The position numbers and the translations under genes are program-made. Positions 13,001 through 23,599 of a stretch of 64,000 nucleotides of DNA are shown piece by piece (position 1 is the first letter of the stretch; each line of letters begins with the position of its first letter). Under the pieces are notes generated by a model. It saw only the letters and a program-made list of their open reading frames with translations, was not told where the DNA came from and did no database searches. The DNA comes from Rheum nobile (taxonomy: Eukaryota > Streptophyta > Magnoliopsida > Caryophyllales > Polygonaceae): the NCBI GenBank assembly GCA_027886185.1, contig WOAB01000322.1:1676501-1740500 (forward strand), read 5' to 3'.

Positions 13001-13151
13001 ACCTGTGACAAGGGGCGTTGGAAGGCCAAAGTTTAAGAGGTTTAAGGGCCATTGGGAGAGGAGTCATGTATTACGTTGTGCAACTTACGGGATGAGAGGA
13101 CATACCTATAGGACTTGTTATGTAGGCAAGTCTAAGAAGCGTAGCACTTGA
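10029..13151 (+). pseudogene. MuDRA-type MULE transposase, broken by a stop and a frameshift
   Basis: This is a cut-and-paste transposase gene with introns. The ATG at 10029 ends exon 1 at 10032 (ATGG|GTGAGT). The next exon, from 10140 to 11466, reads MGGTSYVMTL onward and contains the MuDR N-terminal region, a long acidic linker, and a Cys/His DNA-binding region near 11300-11430 (CTFHC...HSCTLRYRHNH). Exon 3 is 11544-11832 and exon 4 starts at 12025 with VISVDG, the first catalytic Asp. Later landmarks are FVSDWHKS, FCIFHIYQNF and NNAESLNGLF (catalytic Glu region). The SWIM finger is altered (CQCKIFQTDRIPYTHA, Tyr where Cys is usual), and the zinc knuckle has lost a Cys (CATYGMRGHTYRTC). Two lesions: TGA at 11641-11643, where the family has Arg (CGA), and a missing T in the run at 12046-12049. 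Not functional as it stands. Confidence 0.8.
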
Positions 13152-13339
13152 TATGAAGGTTCAGAGTAAGTGATCTATACTTTTGCATGTTCAGGTAGGT
13201 GCTCTAAAAACCATTGAAGTCCACGAGGCATTGTAGATTCCCTCAACTTTGAGGCATATTCCCTGCCTAAACTTGGCACAGATTCCCATATCTAGATCTG
13301 AAATAAGTGGGAAATAAAAAATATTTATGTAGATGATAC

Positions 13340-13692
13340 TATACATCCAGATAAAATACATCCTGTCACACTTCAATACAACATCCTGTCAAATGAATTA
13401 CCCTAAACATCCAAAAAAAGTTGGAATCAACCTAAACAACAATACAAGTAAGGTTTATTTCAATTTATAATCATGAGAGTATACAGTCAGATACAACACA
13501 TCATGTCAAAAGATTTACTCTAAACATCAAAAATGAGTTTTAATCATGTTTAGTATACAACTAGATACAACACATCCTGTCACACTTAAATCCTACATCA
13601 TGTCATATCAATTAGTCTAAACATCCAAAAAGAATTTCAATCAACCTAACAACAATCCAAGTCAGGTTTATTTCTCAATTTATAATCATGAT
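13340..13692. repeat. Imperfect direct repeats between the two MULE genes
   Basis: Two units of about 130 bp (13340-13476 and 13559-13692) share the order ACATCCTGTCACACTT, CTAAACATCCAAAAA, CAATCAACCTAA, CAAGT.AGGTTTATTTC, TTATAATCATGA. A shorter partial unit lies between them (13483-13558). The stretch lies between the converging 3' ends of the transposase and the DUF1985 gene. Confidence 0.6.
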
Positions 13693-13741
13693 TTTTATCT
13701 ACACAATATCCTGACAACATACAATTCAGAACCAATCAACA

Positions 13742-15147
13742 TCATAAAAATACTTTAGGTACCTGAAAGACAATTGACATTCCTTGAATTGAATAAGGAA
13801 TTCTTGGTTGGTTAGACAATGCCCTTGCCTTCTCCACTGTTAGCATTCTTCTGTCCAATGATGTTGTCAAAGACTTGTAAAGCTCTTCATAAGCAACCCT
13901 TCCCCATGGATACTCCCAAAAGCTATCCATGTTCTCCAATTGCCTCACATGCTCAGCCTTAACTAGCCTCTTCTTGTCACCTTCAAGCAGAATGCCCTCC
14001 ACTATCAATAAAAAAGCCAACTTCATTTTGTAATTATCTAAGACTCGATGCTCTTTGAATCTGTTGTACAAATCTTGTACAGTTGTTTTAGGGCCTGCTG
14101 GAGTTCTAAAGAATCTTCTAGTCACTAAACTGTCTCCTTTTGAATCAACATGAGGTAATTCTCCATAATTCAATCCCGTGATAATACCAAACTCCTGAAT
14201 TGAAAACCTCAACTCTTTTCCACCCACCTCATACCAAGACTCCCACTTCTTCTTTGTTTTCAGTTGTTTGAAAAGAACTGCATGCAATGTCTGTGAAGAA
14301 AAAGATACCTGCTGGAACATCCTCATTATATTGCCAAACGGGCCATCCAATATACGTTGCCAATCAACATGTGTGATATTGTTCTTAATATCACGAATAA
14401 ACTGTATCCTACAGTTTATGTTTACTCTCCCATAAAATGTTTTACCTCTGTAATAATTGTACATAACCTGTAAATAACGAGAACAATTAAACCGTAATGA
14501 CACCCAACGATGGTTGACAAGATCATCATCTATACAAATAAACAAACCCTAATTTGGATACTGAAGGAAACAATTTCACAAGATTGACAGGATCTGAAAA
14601 TTAGAAAACTTACATTTTTTTTGAAAGCCATTGGTTCCTCCTTGCCTTTACCCTTCTTCAATTTCACAGACTCTTTCTTCTTCATCCCTTTCACCAGACT
14701 GGCCTTCACAACCTTGGCTGATTCCTCCTTCTTCCCTTTATCCTTCTTCAATTTCACAGATTCTTTCGTCTTCGCTTCCTTCGGCGTACTGTCCTTTACA
14801 GCCTTCGCTGGTTCCTCCTTCACCGGACTTGAATTGGGTAAATCCTCCGCTGGTTTAGGTTTTACACATTTTTTCTTTACAACCTTCCCCGCCTTCACCG
14901 GACTGGTTTTACCTTTTTTCTCCTTCACTGCCGCCTTCGTCGGACTGGTTTTACCTAATTTCTCCTTCAACGGAGCCTTCTCCGGACTGGGTTTCACAAC
15001 TTTGTTCTTCCCCGCGTTCGCCGGAATCGCATTCTTGCCCTTTTTCTTCTTCACTTCCTTCGCCGGAGTCTCTTCCCTAGCCTTTTTCTTATTCTGATTT
15101 TGCCCTTCATCGTCTTTCCTCTTCCTTTTATCGCCTCTTAGCTTCAT
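13742..15147 (-). pseudogene. Lys-rich DUF1985-domain gene of the MULE, lacking a peptidase domain
   Basis: The first open exon (15147-14614) encodes 178 residues extremely rich in Lys, Pro, Ser and Ala, with repeats of the type GKTSPTKAAVKEKK. This is a nuclear-localisation or histone-H1-like tail, and a GTAAGT donor follows. The second part (14529-13742) is a DUF1985 domain: landmarks include KKKWESWYEVGGKELRFSIQ, the GIITGLNYG turn, RFF, the TVQDLYNRF helix, KLAFLLIVEGILL and FWEYPWGRVAYE. Family knowledge: DUF1985 normally precedes a C48 Ulp1-like peptidase in transposon-carried genes. Here the frame stops soon after a possible donor at about 13762, and nothing downstream looks like a peptidase. 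The best splice (14614/14529) does not keep the frame, so either another site is used or there is an indel. Confidence 0.6.
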
Positions 15148-15631
15148 TTCTAGGGTTTTCAGACAGAATTAAATAAGGGAAAATAACAAGCAATGATGAA
15201 GAAACCTTCAGTTGCAACAATGGCGGAAACCTTCAGTTGCAACAATGGCTTGAGCAGTTTGAGGAGGATAACTTCAGTTGCACTGCTTTGATTGCGTTTT
15301 CTGTAGGAAAGAAAATGAAGATTTAGATTAATGGAGGGAAGCTAATGGGTTTTTTGTTTCAGATTTTAATTTGTTTTTTTTTTCAAAAGTAATTGACACA
15401 AGTTATAAGAAAATGAAGATGTAGTTTATTTTATTATTTTGTTTAGAATATAAAATTCTAAGTCAATTATAAGAAAAAAGTTAATGAAATAAAATTTATC
15501 TTTTTCGGAAATTCAACTGAGGGGTAAAATGGGGACAAAAAATCAAAATGGGTAGTTTTTGCTAATTGCTTGTCAGAATGAGTAGTTTTGTAGTATGCAA
15601 GTCAAAAACGCAATTTTTCATGTAAATTCTC

Positions 15632-15664
15632 TTGCATTAAATAATAATAATAATAATAATAATG
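15632..15664. repeat. Target duplication plus (ATA)n microsatellite
   Basis: The right target duplication TTGCATTAA (15632-15640) runs directly into about eight ATA/AAT units. Confidence 0.7.
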
Positions 15665-16333
15665 ACCAAATTACCAGTATAAGAAAGATTAAAATACAGA
15701 GTATTAAGAAATCTGATGAGTGAGATAAATGTTGTTTAAAGGGGAGTTAATTACAAAATGTTGATATATAGAAAGGTTTAAATTTTCTCGTAGCATAGTA
15801 ATTATCTTATATTTATTGGAGATTGGATAATTGGTTTTGGTTATATATAACTCTAAGTAAACAATGGATCTCTCAAAATCGGATCTAAATCTAAATATTA
15901 AGGTAAAAGAGATATACAAGACACAACAATCAATTATTATGTGATGATAAGATATTCTAATAAAATAAAATAGTAGATAAAAAATAAACATCCATGTAAA
16001 TTAGTTAAAAATATAAGATATATTAAGATGAGCATTCTAAAAATAATCAAAGTAAAAGAAAATTACGTCGGACAAGTAAGATTTGAACATAATTTTATGT
16101 AAAAAGGATAAAGATAAAGTATTTAGTTGAGTAAAACCGATAACATATCACAATAAACGAAAATACAATAGTTATATGTAGCAATAACGAAACATTTTTT
16201 ATGAAATTGAAAAGAAATGTGCTTACAAAGTTATAACAAAGGAGGATGTAGATTTGATTTTAAAAATAACGGTGACAACACGTGGAAAATATTGATGTGG
16301 CTTCTTCTCGAGAAGCTAATGACCTTAGAAAAA
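15665..16333. other. AT-rich spacer between the first MULE and the Helitron
   Basis: Strongly AT-rich with no convincing coding frame. It is the only original flank between two large elements, so it probably represents older chromosomal sequence. Confidence 0.5.
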
Positions 16334-16725
16334 TCTACTATATAATAACTAAAGCAAAACGGCGGCTGAGCAGCACGCGTTTCCGAATTGCACCCGCATT
16401 TTCCGCCGCCACGTGTCACTTTCAGAATATTTTGTCACGTGTCAACATTTCGCTCAATGTTTTTTTTTGGAGAAAGATCTTTGATTCTTTGATATTTTGT
16501 TTACGGTATTTTTTTGATATCTTAATGTTTCCCGCTTAGTAAAAAGCAATCAAAACTAACAGATACGTATGAATAAATATAATCAAAAAATTAAGAACTT
16601 TTTTGGGAAATAATTATTTTGCTGTAAATGGTTTCTAAAACATGTTGTATGAAAGAATTTACAGTCAAATTACCAAAATAAAGTGACAAAATAACGACAA
16701 ATCATGAACCTAAAATAATTACTGA

Positions 16726-16887
16726 ACCAACCACAAATATGACCAACTAATGCACAAAACTTGCCCACACATTAGAAAACAAAATACGCAAATGCGTAAA
16801 CACAAAACCAACCACAAATATGACCAAATAATGCACAAAACCTGACCACATATTACAAAACATAATACGCAAATGCGTAAACACAAC
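16726..16887. repeat. Tandem duplication, 81-bp unit
   Basis: Two adjacent copies start at 16726 and 16807 with ACCAACCACAAATATGACCA, and both include TACGCAAATGCGTAAACACA. The GCAAATGC/GCGTAAAC part contains a small palindrome, TACGCAAATGCGTA. Confidence 0.7.
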
Positions 16888-17294
16888 CAACCATAACAGA
16901 CATTACAAAACCCCACATACACACAAACCTGCACTGAAATGACAGAATATATTGCAAAACTTCTAAAACCTGGATACAAATTACACAATTGCATATATTC
17001 TGAGACAATAGTCTTCTTTTCTGTTTCCCAATGGCAGAATAACTGCATATCAGAAAACTGCCATAAATTTCGCAACTGAATACAAACTCTGACCAAAATA
17101 AGCAAGTTTACAATGATTACTAAGAAGATAAGATAAAGAGAAATATATATTCATTCCAAAATTAAAAAAACCTAATCATGACTCTCTTTGTCATAATCGT
17201 CTATAAAACAACTTCTTCAGCTAGGTTAAAATACTATACCACAGCAGAATACAGACATTTAGAGGTAATGTTAAAGCACAATTCAGTATTCAGA

Positions 17295-17915
17295 TTTAAT
17301 ATTTCAAACAGAATTGATTCTGATTTATTTTCTGTGTAGCAGTTTTATTGTAGAAAATCCAGAACTCAGGTACAAGGTATTAATTCAGAACCTATATTCA
17401 ACTTTGACTACATATTTTTTATTATTTCATTGGTTATATATTTTTCATATTCATATATCAAACTCCATATATGCTCATATTGGATAAAAGATTTCTATTT
17501 TTTTACACATATTTGCAGCAGTAGGGCATAAATGAAACAGAGCATATGCATAGAAATTTATAAGCAGAGACAAATAGCTAGATATAGAGTTAAGGCGAGA
17601 GAAATTTAACATTTCAAACAGACCTGATTCCAATTTATTTACTTTGTTGCAGTTTATTTCAGAAAATACAGAACTCAGGTACAAGTTATTACTTAAGAAC
17701 CTATATGCAACATTGAATACATATTTTTCATTATTTGATTGGTTATCCATTTTTCATGCATATTCAAATATCAAACTCCATATATGCTCATATTAGATCA
17801 AAGATTTGTGTTTTTTTACACATATTTGCAGCAGGAGGGCATAAATGAAACAAAGCATCTGCATAGAAATGTATAAGCACAGCCATATAGCTAGATATAG
17901 AGTTAAGGATAGAGA
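17295..17915. repeat. Tandem duplication, about 309-bp unit
   Basis: Copies begin at 17295 (TTTAATATTTCAAACAG) and 17604 (TTTAACATTTCAAACAG). They share CAGAACTCAGGTACAAG, CAAACTCCATATATGCTCAT, CACATATTTGCAGCAG and GCTAGATATAGAGTTAAGG. No coding frame is evident. Confidence 0.7.
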
Positions 17916-18138
17916 GAGAGGCATGTTTACCCAAAATCTTCTTGAAAGTACACTCCAATGTCAATAGTCTCTACAGTCAATGCTATGTTCCCAACCTCCA
18001 GTGATCGTCATCAATGGATGAAAAAATGAAACAAAAAAACTATTTAGATACAGATTATATAAAACAGAAATATAGAGACATGTTAAACACAATATATTAC
18101 TGTTTTTTGTTTTTTTAATGAGAATGCATGTTTACCCA

Positions 18139-18227
18139 AGTCGGTGTAGAATATGCTACGAGAGACTATTACATTAGTCCTATTGCCAATGTAACTAATA
18201 CTCTCTTGCAGCATATCCACACCGACT
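18139..18227. ncRNA. Foldback hairpin A (possible small-RNA precursor)
   Basis: An 89-bp inverted repeat with arms of about 39 nt: AGTCGGTGTAGAATATGC... pairs with ...GCATATCCACACCGACT around a short loop near 18180. It is the first of three related foldbacks. The size fits a plant miRNA-like precursor or a short foldback transposon; expression is unknown. Confidence 0.45.
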
Positions 18228-18562
18228 AATAATAAAATACCCCTCTATTTTCAAAAATAGCATTTATACAAACATTCTTCTGTCTATATACATATATATC
18301 TGTATTGAAAGTGATACAAATATAAAGAGATAGATACACAAAGACATAGATTGTGCTTACATTGATCACTTTGGAACTGTGCATGACTTATTTATAACAT
18401 AACTGTGCTCAACCTCCAGACATCCTCATCAAGAGAAAAAAATAAAACATACAGGTTTTCAGAAAAAATACAGTAGATTAAAAGATAGAGATAAAGAAAT
18501 ATAACATTCATAAGTAGGAAATAAAATAGTGTTTATGTTCTTTAATGAAGAATGTTTATGTA

Positions 18563-18652
18563 AGTCACTGTAGAATATGCTTAGAGAGTGTATTACATTA
18601 GTCCTTTTTCCAATGTAACAAATACTCTCTCTAAGCATATTCTACACCGACT
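18563..18652. ncRNA. Foldback hairpin B
   Basis: A 90-bp inverted repeat homologous to hairpin A. Arms are AGTCACTGTAGAATATGCTT and AAGCATATTCTACACCGACT; the stem is nearly perfect from TGTAGAATATGCTTAGAGAG inward, with two mismatches near its base. Confidence 0.45.
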
Positions 18653-18723
18653 AATAATAAATCCTCTTTTTCAACAATGAAATAAATAACTGTTTTTGTT
18701 CTTTAAGGAGGCATGTTTACCTA

Positions 18724-18813
18724 AGTCGGTGCAGAATATGCTTCGAGAGACTATTCCATTAGTATTTTAACCAATGAAACAAATAGTCTCTCAGAGCATA
18801 TCCTGCACCGACT
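18724..18813. ncRNA. Foldback hairpin C
   Basis: A 90-bp inverted repeat homologous to A and B. Here the base of the stem reads AGTCGGTGCAG against CTGCACCGACT, so the T-A pair of A and B has become C-G on both arms. The inner part GAGAGACTATT pairs exactly with AATAGTCTCTC. Confidence 0.45.
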
Positions 18814-19307
18814 AATAATACACCCTCTTTTTTCTACAATGTCATTTAAAAAAGATGTCTTTCATATATATATATATATATATCGGATCGAAGAGCACAA
18901 TAGATACATTGACAAAGACTTACTTTTATTCTTTCTTTGATGAGGGTATGTATATAGACAAATAAATATGCAATCCTCAACAATCTCGAGATATTTACAC
19001 CATTACAAAATATTCTGCAACACAGGATAGATATTATAGCATTCATTATTATGCAGTAAATTCAGAAATCTCATACAAATTTAAAAACTGAAAGTATAGC
19101 TATTAATTTCATATGGGGTTTAAATTTTGTTGTATTACAAACTGATTCTATTTCATAAATTCATTTTTTGTTGTAAATCATATTATATGTTGATGTTAAT
19201 ATAAATACTTAATTGATTATTCTGAATTGTAGATGTAGTCTTATTTAATTTGAGAATGCTTATATAGTTTGGTCAGTTTTGTAACCTTATTATTATGCTT
19301 TGTAGAT

Positions 19308-21585
19308 ATGTCAAAAGCTATACAACAAATAAAAGACATTACAGGTGTCCGAGGTAATTATGAGCTCAAGATTCGAGTAATTCGATTATTTAAAGTTCCA
19401 AAGAAAGACGACCATACCCAATATAGTACCACTGAACTAATACTAATGGATGAAAAGGTACTGATTTTTTTTATGCAATTTTAAGTTAAAGGATTTATAA
19501 TATGTTGTGCTTAATAATTCCAGTGAAATGAAATGTATTAATATTAAGTGTTTCACTGTTTCAGGGAGATAGAATCCATGCAGTGATTAAAGAAAGCTTT
19601 ATGGTTAACTTATCAAACTTGAAGGAAAGAGGTGCATTTTTAATGTCAAATTTTGGTGTTGCCCTTTATGATATACCTTTCAAATTCACTAGTCATAAGT
19701 ACAAGGTCATATTCTATCGGAACACTACGCTTAAGGCATGTTCTTCTATTTCTGTTCCAATTCATGGATTCAAATTTACTGAATTTGAAAAAGTCCTTGA
19801 CGAGTCATTGGACCAAGGGTATCTTTACGGTTAGTTAATGTTCTTCTTTATCATATAGCATATTATGTTAACTGAATTATTGTTTCATAGTTCATGGATT
19901 ATTTATCAATTATTTTATTTGGTTGTGTAGATTTTATCGGCCAAATTTTTGGAATAGGAGATAAAATTGTCTTTTACTAATCGCAACGGGAAAGAAGGTA
20001 AAATGATTAATCTTCAAATAATGGATACCAGGTATTAACAAATTAAATTTTTTGTACAAGTTTTATGTAGATTTTATTCTTAATTTAATATTTATTATCA
20101 CTTATTTATAAATGTACTGTTTCATATTTTCTATTTAATTTAGGGATAATGTAATCAATTGTACGCTATGGGATGACTACGCTGAAATATGTCGTCCATA
20201 TATTGGCAATTCAACTCATAAGAAGGTGGTTGTGATAGTTCAGTTTGCCAAGATTGGTAAATGGAATAATGCACCCAACATATCAAACGGTTATTATGGC
20301 ACAAGGGTTTTTTTTTGATGATGACAACATTATTGACATCAAAGATTTCAAACAAAGGTATATTTTTAGTTTGGTACTAATATTGTATTATATATAAACT
20401 TGGATGCTTATTAATCCTAAATTTGTTTAAATTACAGTATAACTAAAAATGAGGATTCAAATAGTGTGCATAGTTTTGTACAACTATCAAGTGAGCCATC
20501 AAGCAATCATGCAGATATTTTTTTAGATGTGAATTCTAGAAAAACGTTGGACGATCTTTATGAACATCTTCAAGAGCATAAAACAGTGAGTTTTTTATTT
20601 ACAAATTGGAAAATATATTGTTTTACTTGTGGTATGTTACTATTCAAGATGAAATTCAATTAAACAGGTTATACAAGCTGTTACACTTGCAACCATTGAT
20701 CATATAGAAGATACTTTCGGTTGGTACTACAATTTGTGCAAACGGTGTAAAAGCAAAGTACAACATCAAGAAGATCAATTTTGGTGCAAGAAATGTGATA
20801 CATTAGTGAACTTTGCTATTCCAAGGTAATTAAAATTATTCAAGTTAAATGATTTGAAAATTGAATGAGGTGTGATCATATTCATATTTATGCAGATTCT
20901 GTGTGCAAGTCAATGTCATTGATGGAACACGAACTGCCCAATTTACTATATTTGATAGGGAAGTGGGCCAAATTTTGAAGAAATCTGTTACAAATATAAT
21001 TGAGACAAGAGATAAGGTATGTTTGTTTGTCATTCTGTATATCATTACCATAAAAAATCTGATTTAATAATTTCTGTTTATATACTTTTTTTTAGGATGA
21101 GGAAATTACTACCATCCCAGAAGATTTAAATGTTTTGATAAACAAAAAAATGTTGTTTAGGGTTCTAATTTCAAAATACAACATTAGTAGACTACCATCT
21201 CCTTCAACTTATACAGTGATGAATATGACCGATGATTCCAGTTTAATTGAAAAGTTTGAGCAATCTACTATTGAATCTGAGGTATGAATTCCAAATTTGA
21301 CAATCAACTGTATTTATGTATATATTATTATTACTAACATATTTCTGTATTTCACTGTATAAATAGGATAACATGGACTCATGCAACGTAGAGAATGATG
21401 TTGTGTCAAAAGTTTCATCAAATGAAGTACTAACGCCACGAAAGCGTGAGTTTATTAACATTGAAGAAGAGGAAAATTGCAAATCTGATGAAGAGGAGAG
21501 TGCAAAAATTGAAGATCGTGGTGATAATTCAACTTCCAAGAGGAGTGTTATGCTTAAGAAAGTGAAGAAGGAGAAGTTCGACTAA
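19308..21585 (+). pseudogene. RPA70-like single-strand DNA-binding protein of the Helitron
   Basis: A multi-exon gene resembling the large subunit of replication protein A, a family that plant Helitrons often carry and that binds single-stranded DNA. The ATG at 19308 opens MSKAIQQIKDITGVRG. Exons are about 19308-19457, 19565-19829, 19931-20032, 20144-20355, 20439-20586, 20668-20825, 20896-21016, 21096-21281 and 21367-21585. OB-fold landmarks are ELILMDEK/GDRIHAVIK, KMINLQIMDTR and INCTLWDDYAE. A C-terminal zinc ribbon has CKRC (near 20737) and WCKKC (near 20782), then TAQFTIFDREVGQIL. The tail is acidic then Lys-rich. Two frame problems: the frame shifts between 19960 and 19980 (stop at 19979), and the T-run before GATGATG (about 20308-20316) has one T too many. 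It is therefore probably inactive, unless the T-run is a sequencing error. Confidence 0.7.
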
Positions 21586-22154
21586 TGCCTATGGATTCAA
21601 ATACATTTTTACTCTATTAGGAAATTCAAGTTTTCTGATATTTCATATATAATTTCAGTGAGTTTATAATTTGCTTCAATTGTTGAGTTTTGTTAACTAT
21701 AAACCTAGAAAACTGCTTATTGCATATTATTAATTTAAGGTCTTTTTGAGGTTTATCTATAAACATGAATATTATAATCTATGTATGATTTACAACATAG
21801 GTTTATATAGCACATCATTTTGTTCATACCTATGCTACTTACTATACTATTGACAATTTAATGATTGACAACACTACAAGTTAGTATATAATATATACCT
21901 TTAGGTCATCTTTATTTATAATCCAATTCAACTTTGAGATCCATCTTAGCTCCCACAAGATTCCTATATAATAAACAAATTGGTTAAGTATAACATAAAC
22001 AAGTTAATTAGTTCATATTCAATAAGAACAATAGTTATGAAATTGACAATTCATCTATAAGAACACAGATTCAGATAACTACTTAGTGCAGATTAGATAT
22101 ATAATATATATTAGTACATTTCATAAGTTAAGTATATTATTTCCTTACTTGATT

Positions 22155-22290
22155 TAGTACATTTCAATATATATAATATATAGTTCGAAAATATATAGTT
22201 CGAAAATATAGTACATTTCAATATTTTCGAACTATATATTATATATATTTCCATATATATAATATATAGTTCGAAAATATATAATATATA
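22155..22290. repeat. AT-rich palindromic cluster with TTCGAA-type core
   Basis: TATATAATATATAGTTCGAAAATAT and its reverse complement alternate here. TAGTACATTTCAATAT occurs on both sides, forming an imperfect inverted repeat. It is just upstream of the unknown Helitron gene. Confidence 0.55.
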
Positions 22291-22501
22291 TTAGTACATT
22301 TCATAAGTTAAGTAGATTATTTATATAATATGGAAACATATAAACTTTTTAATATAATATTTCCTTACTTGATTTACTATCATTTATATAATATATTTTA
22401 TGTAATACGAAATATACTGATTTCACTTAATAAAATTTTATGTCTATATATGTGTTCGATAATAAAATATTATGTATATGCCAAAATTAACCACCTACAC
22501 T

Positions 22502-22511
22502 CTATATAAGA
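22502..22511 (+). promoter_or_regulatory. TATA box for the unknown Helitron gene
   Basis: CTATATAAGA lies about 55 bp before the ATG at 22563, following CACCTACACT. The spacing leaves a leader of roughly 25-30 nt, typical of a plant promoter. Confidence 0.5.
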
Positions 22512-22562
22512 TAACAACGTAGGACTAATTGCTCTACAACCTTCATTCATTCAGAAATCAGA

Positions 22563-23590
22563 ATGGTTCACCCTATTCCTCATGATGTCTCATTACAAGC
22601 AGAAGTGTTGTTATTTTCTGATGTTGAGCCCGAAAGCCATTTTTTTAGGTTTCCACGCATTGCCAACTGTTTTTACATTAGAATTTCTTTACCAATTGAT
22701 CTATCCAATGATGTTCATTACATTGAATGTTCAATTTCAATGCCTAATGAACTTGCAAATGCAACAAAAAGGTATTTTTATCGTTATACATGTTTTATTG
22801 TTATATAATGTTCATTACATACTTTTACACTATATGAGTTTGTTAAACAATGTGCAAGGCAGTTGACAATTGTTACAATATTTTTGTACTATATAATCAT
22901 TGTGGATTGACTTTTGTTTTTATTAATAGGTTTCAAACTGCCTTGGATGAAATGAATATGAAGTATCGTCCATTCATATATGAGAGGGATCCTATTATAT
23001 TCTCAAATATTCAACTCAACTGTGCAATTAGAAATGTTGTAGGATTATTTGGTTCAACTCAAGTGGCCGCCTTTCATTCTACTTTCACAACCTATAATCC
23101 TATGGTTGTTATGCTTACACATGCTGAATTGGAGGAAAGACTTTTGGAAGACATATTTCTACAATATGGTCATGATCGCTATTTACGTATTGATTCGTTG
23201 TACAATGAAGAACACAATTATATCTCTTGGCGGAGCAGTGAGGTGAATATATGGATTGATCGTGAAGGCATCGATTATATTTTGAAATTTAACACTAGGT
23301 GTGTGGAAGCATGGCAACTTTCATGTATTTACAAAATGGGAAATGAAATATCGGGACTACACCTATGGAGTATTCTCGACGACTTTGCAAAGCTTAATTG
23401 TCTACCGTGGCAATACTTACATAACATAACATGTGTTTTAAATTTATCTGATGAGGATGGAGAAATTCTGACTGAAGAGAACGAAGAAGATGAAGAAGAG
23501 AATGAAGAATATGAGGAACAAGAACAAGATGAAGAAGAAGAAGAAGAAGAAGAAGAAGAAGAACCGTTTGAACCAGAAGATGAAGCATAA
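22563..23590 (+). CDS. Unknown two-exon Helitron gene with acidic C-terminal tail
   Basis: Function not recognised. Exon 1 (22563-22771) begins MVHPIPHDVSLQAEV and ends AAAAG|GTATTT. The intron ends TTAATAG|G at 22929/22930, and exon 2 (22930-23590) continues in frame to a stop, giving 289 residues. The first 230 residues look like a folded globular domain with alternating hydrophobic strands (FFRFPRIANCFYIRISL, ERDPIIFSNIQLNCAI, RYLRIDSLYN, EVNIWIDREGIDYILKF). The last 50 or so residues are almost all Glu/Asp with some Gln/Asn/Tyr. There is no signal peptide or membrane helix. An acidic tail would fit a nuclear protein that contacts histones or DNA-binding proteins, but that is inference. 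It lies between the RPA and Rep/helicase genes, in the same direction, with its own TATA box. Unlike both neighbours it has no stop or frameshift. The start is the first ATG after the TATA box. Confidence 0.65.
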
Positions 23591-23599
23591 TATTTTAAT

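Larger units (their letters stand above)
8442..15631 (+). mobile_element. MULE DNA transposon with DUF1985 passenger gene (7.2 kb)
   Basis: The element is bounded by a perfect 9-bp target duplication TTGCATTAA (8433-8441 and 15632-15640), the size typical of Mutator-like elements. Its ends are short, diverged inverted repeats: left GGCGAATTAACAAGAATACC, right (reverse complement) GAGAATTTACATGAAAAATT. An inner inverted pair is CTACCCATTTTG near 8488 and CAAAATGGGTAG near 15544. Inside are a MuDRA-type transposase on the plus strand (10029-13151) and a Lys-rich/DUF1985 gene on the minus strand (13742-15147). DUF1985 beside a transposase is known from plant MULEs that carry Ulp1-like (C48) peptidase genes; here I find no peptidase domain. 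The left 1.6 kb (8442-10028) is AT-rich with no gene except a 5' leader. Confidence 0.8.

Noticed and set aside
14621..15097. 158-codon plus-strand frame rich in Phe/Ser
   Set aside because: It is the complement of the Lys-rich exon, where AAG/AAA codons read as CTT/TTT on the other strand.
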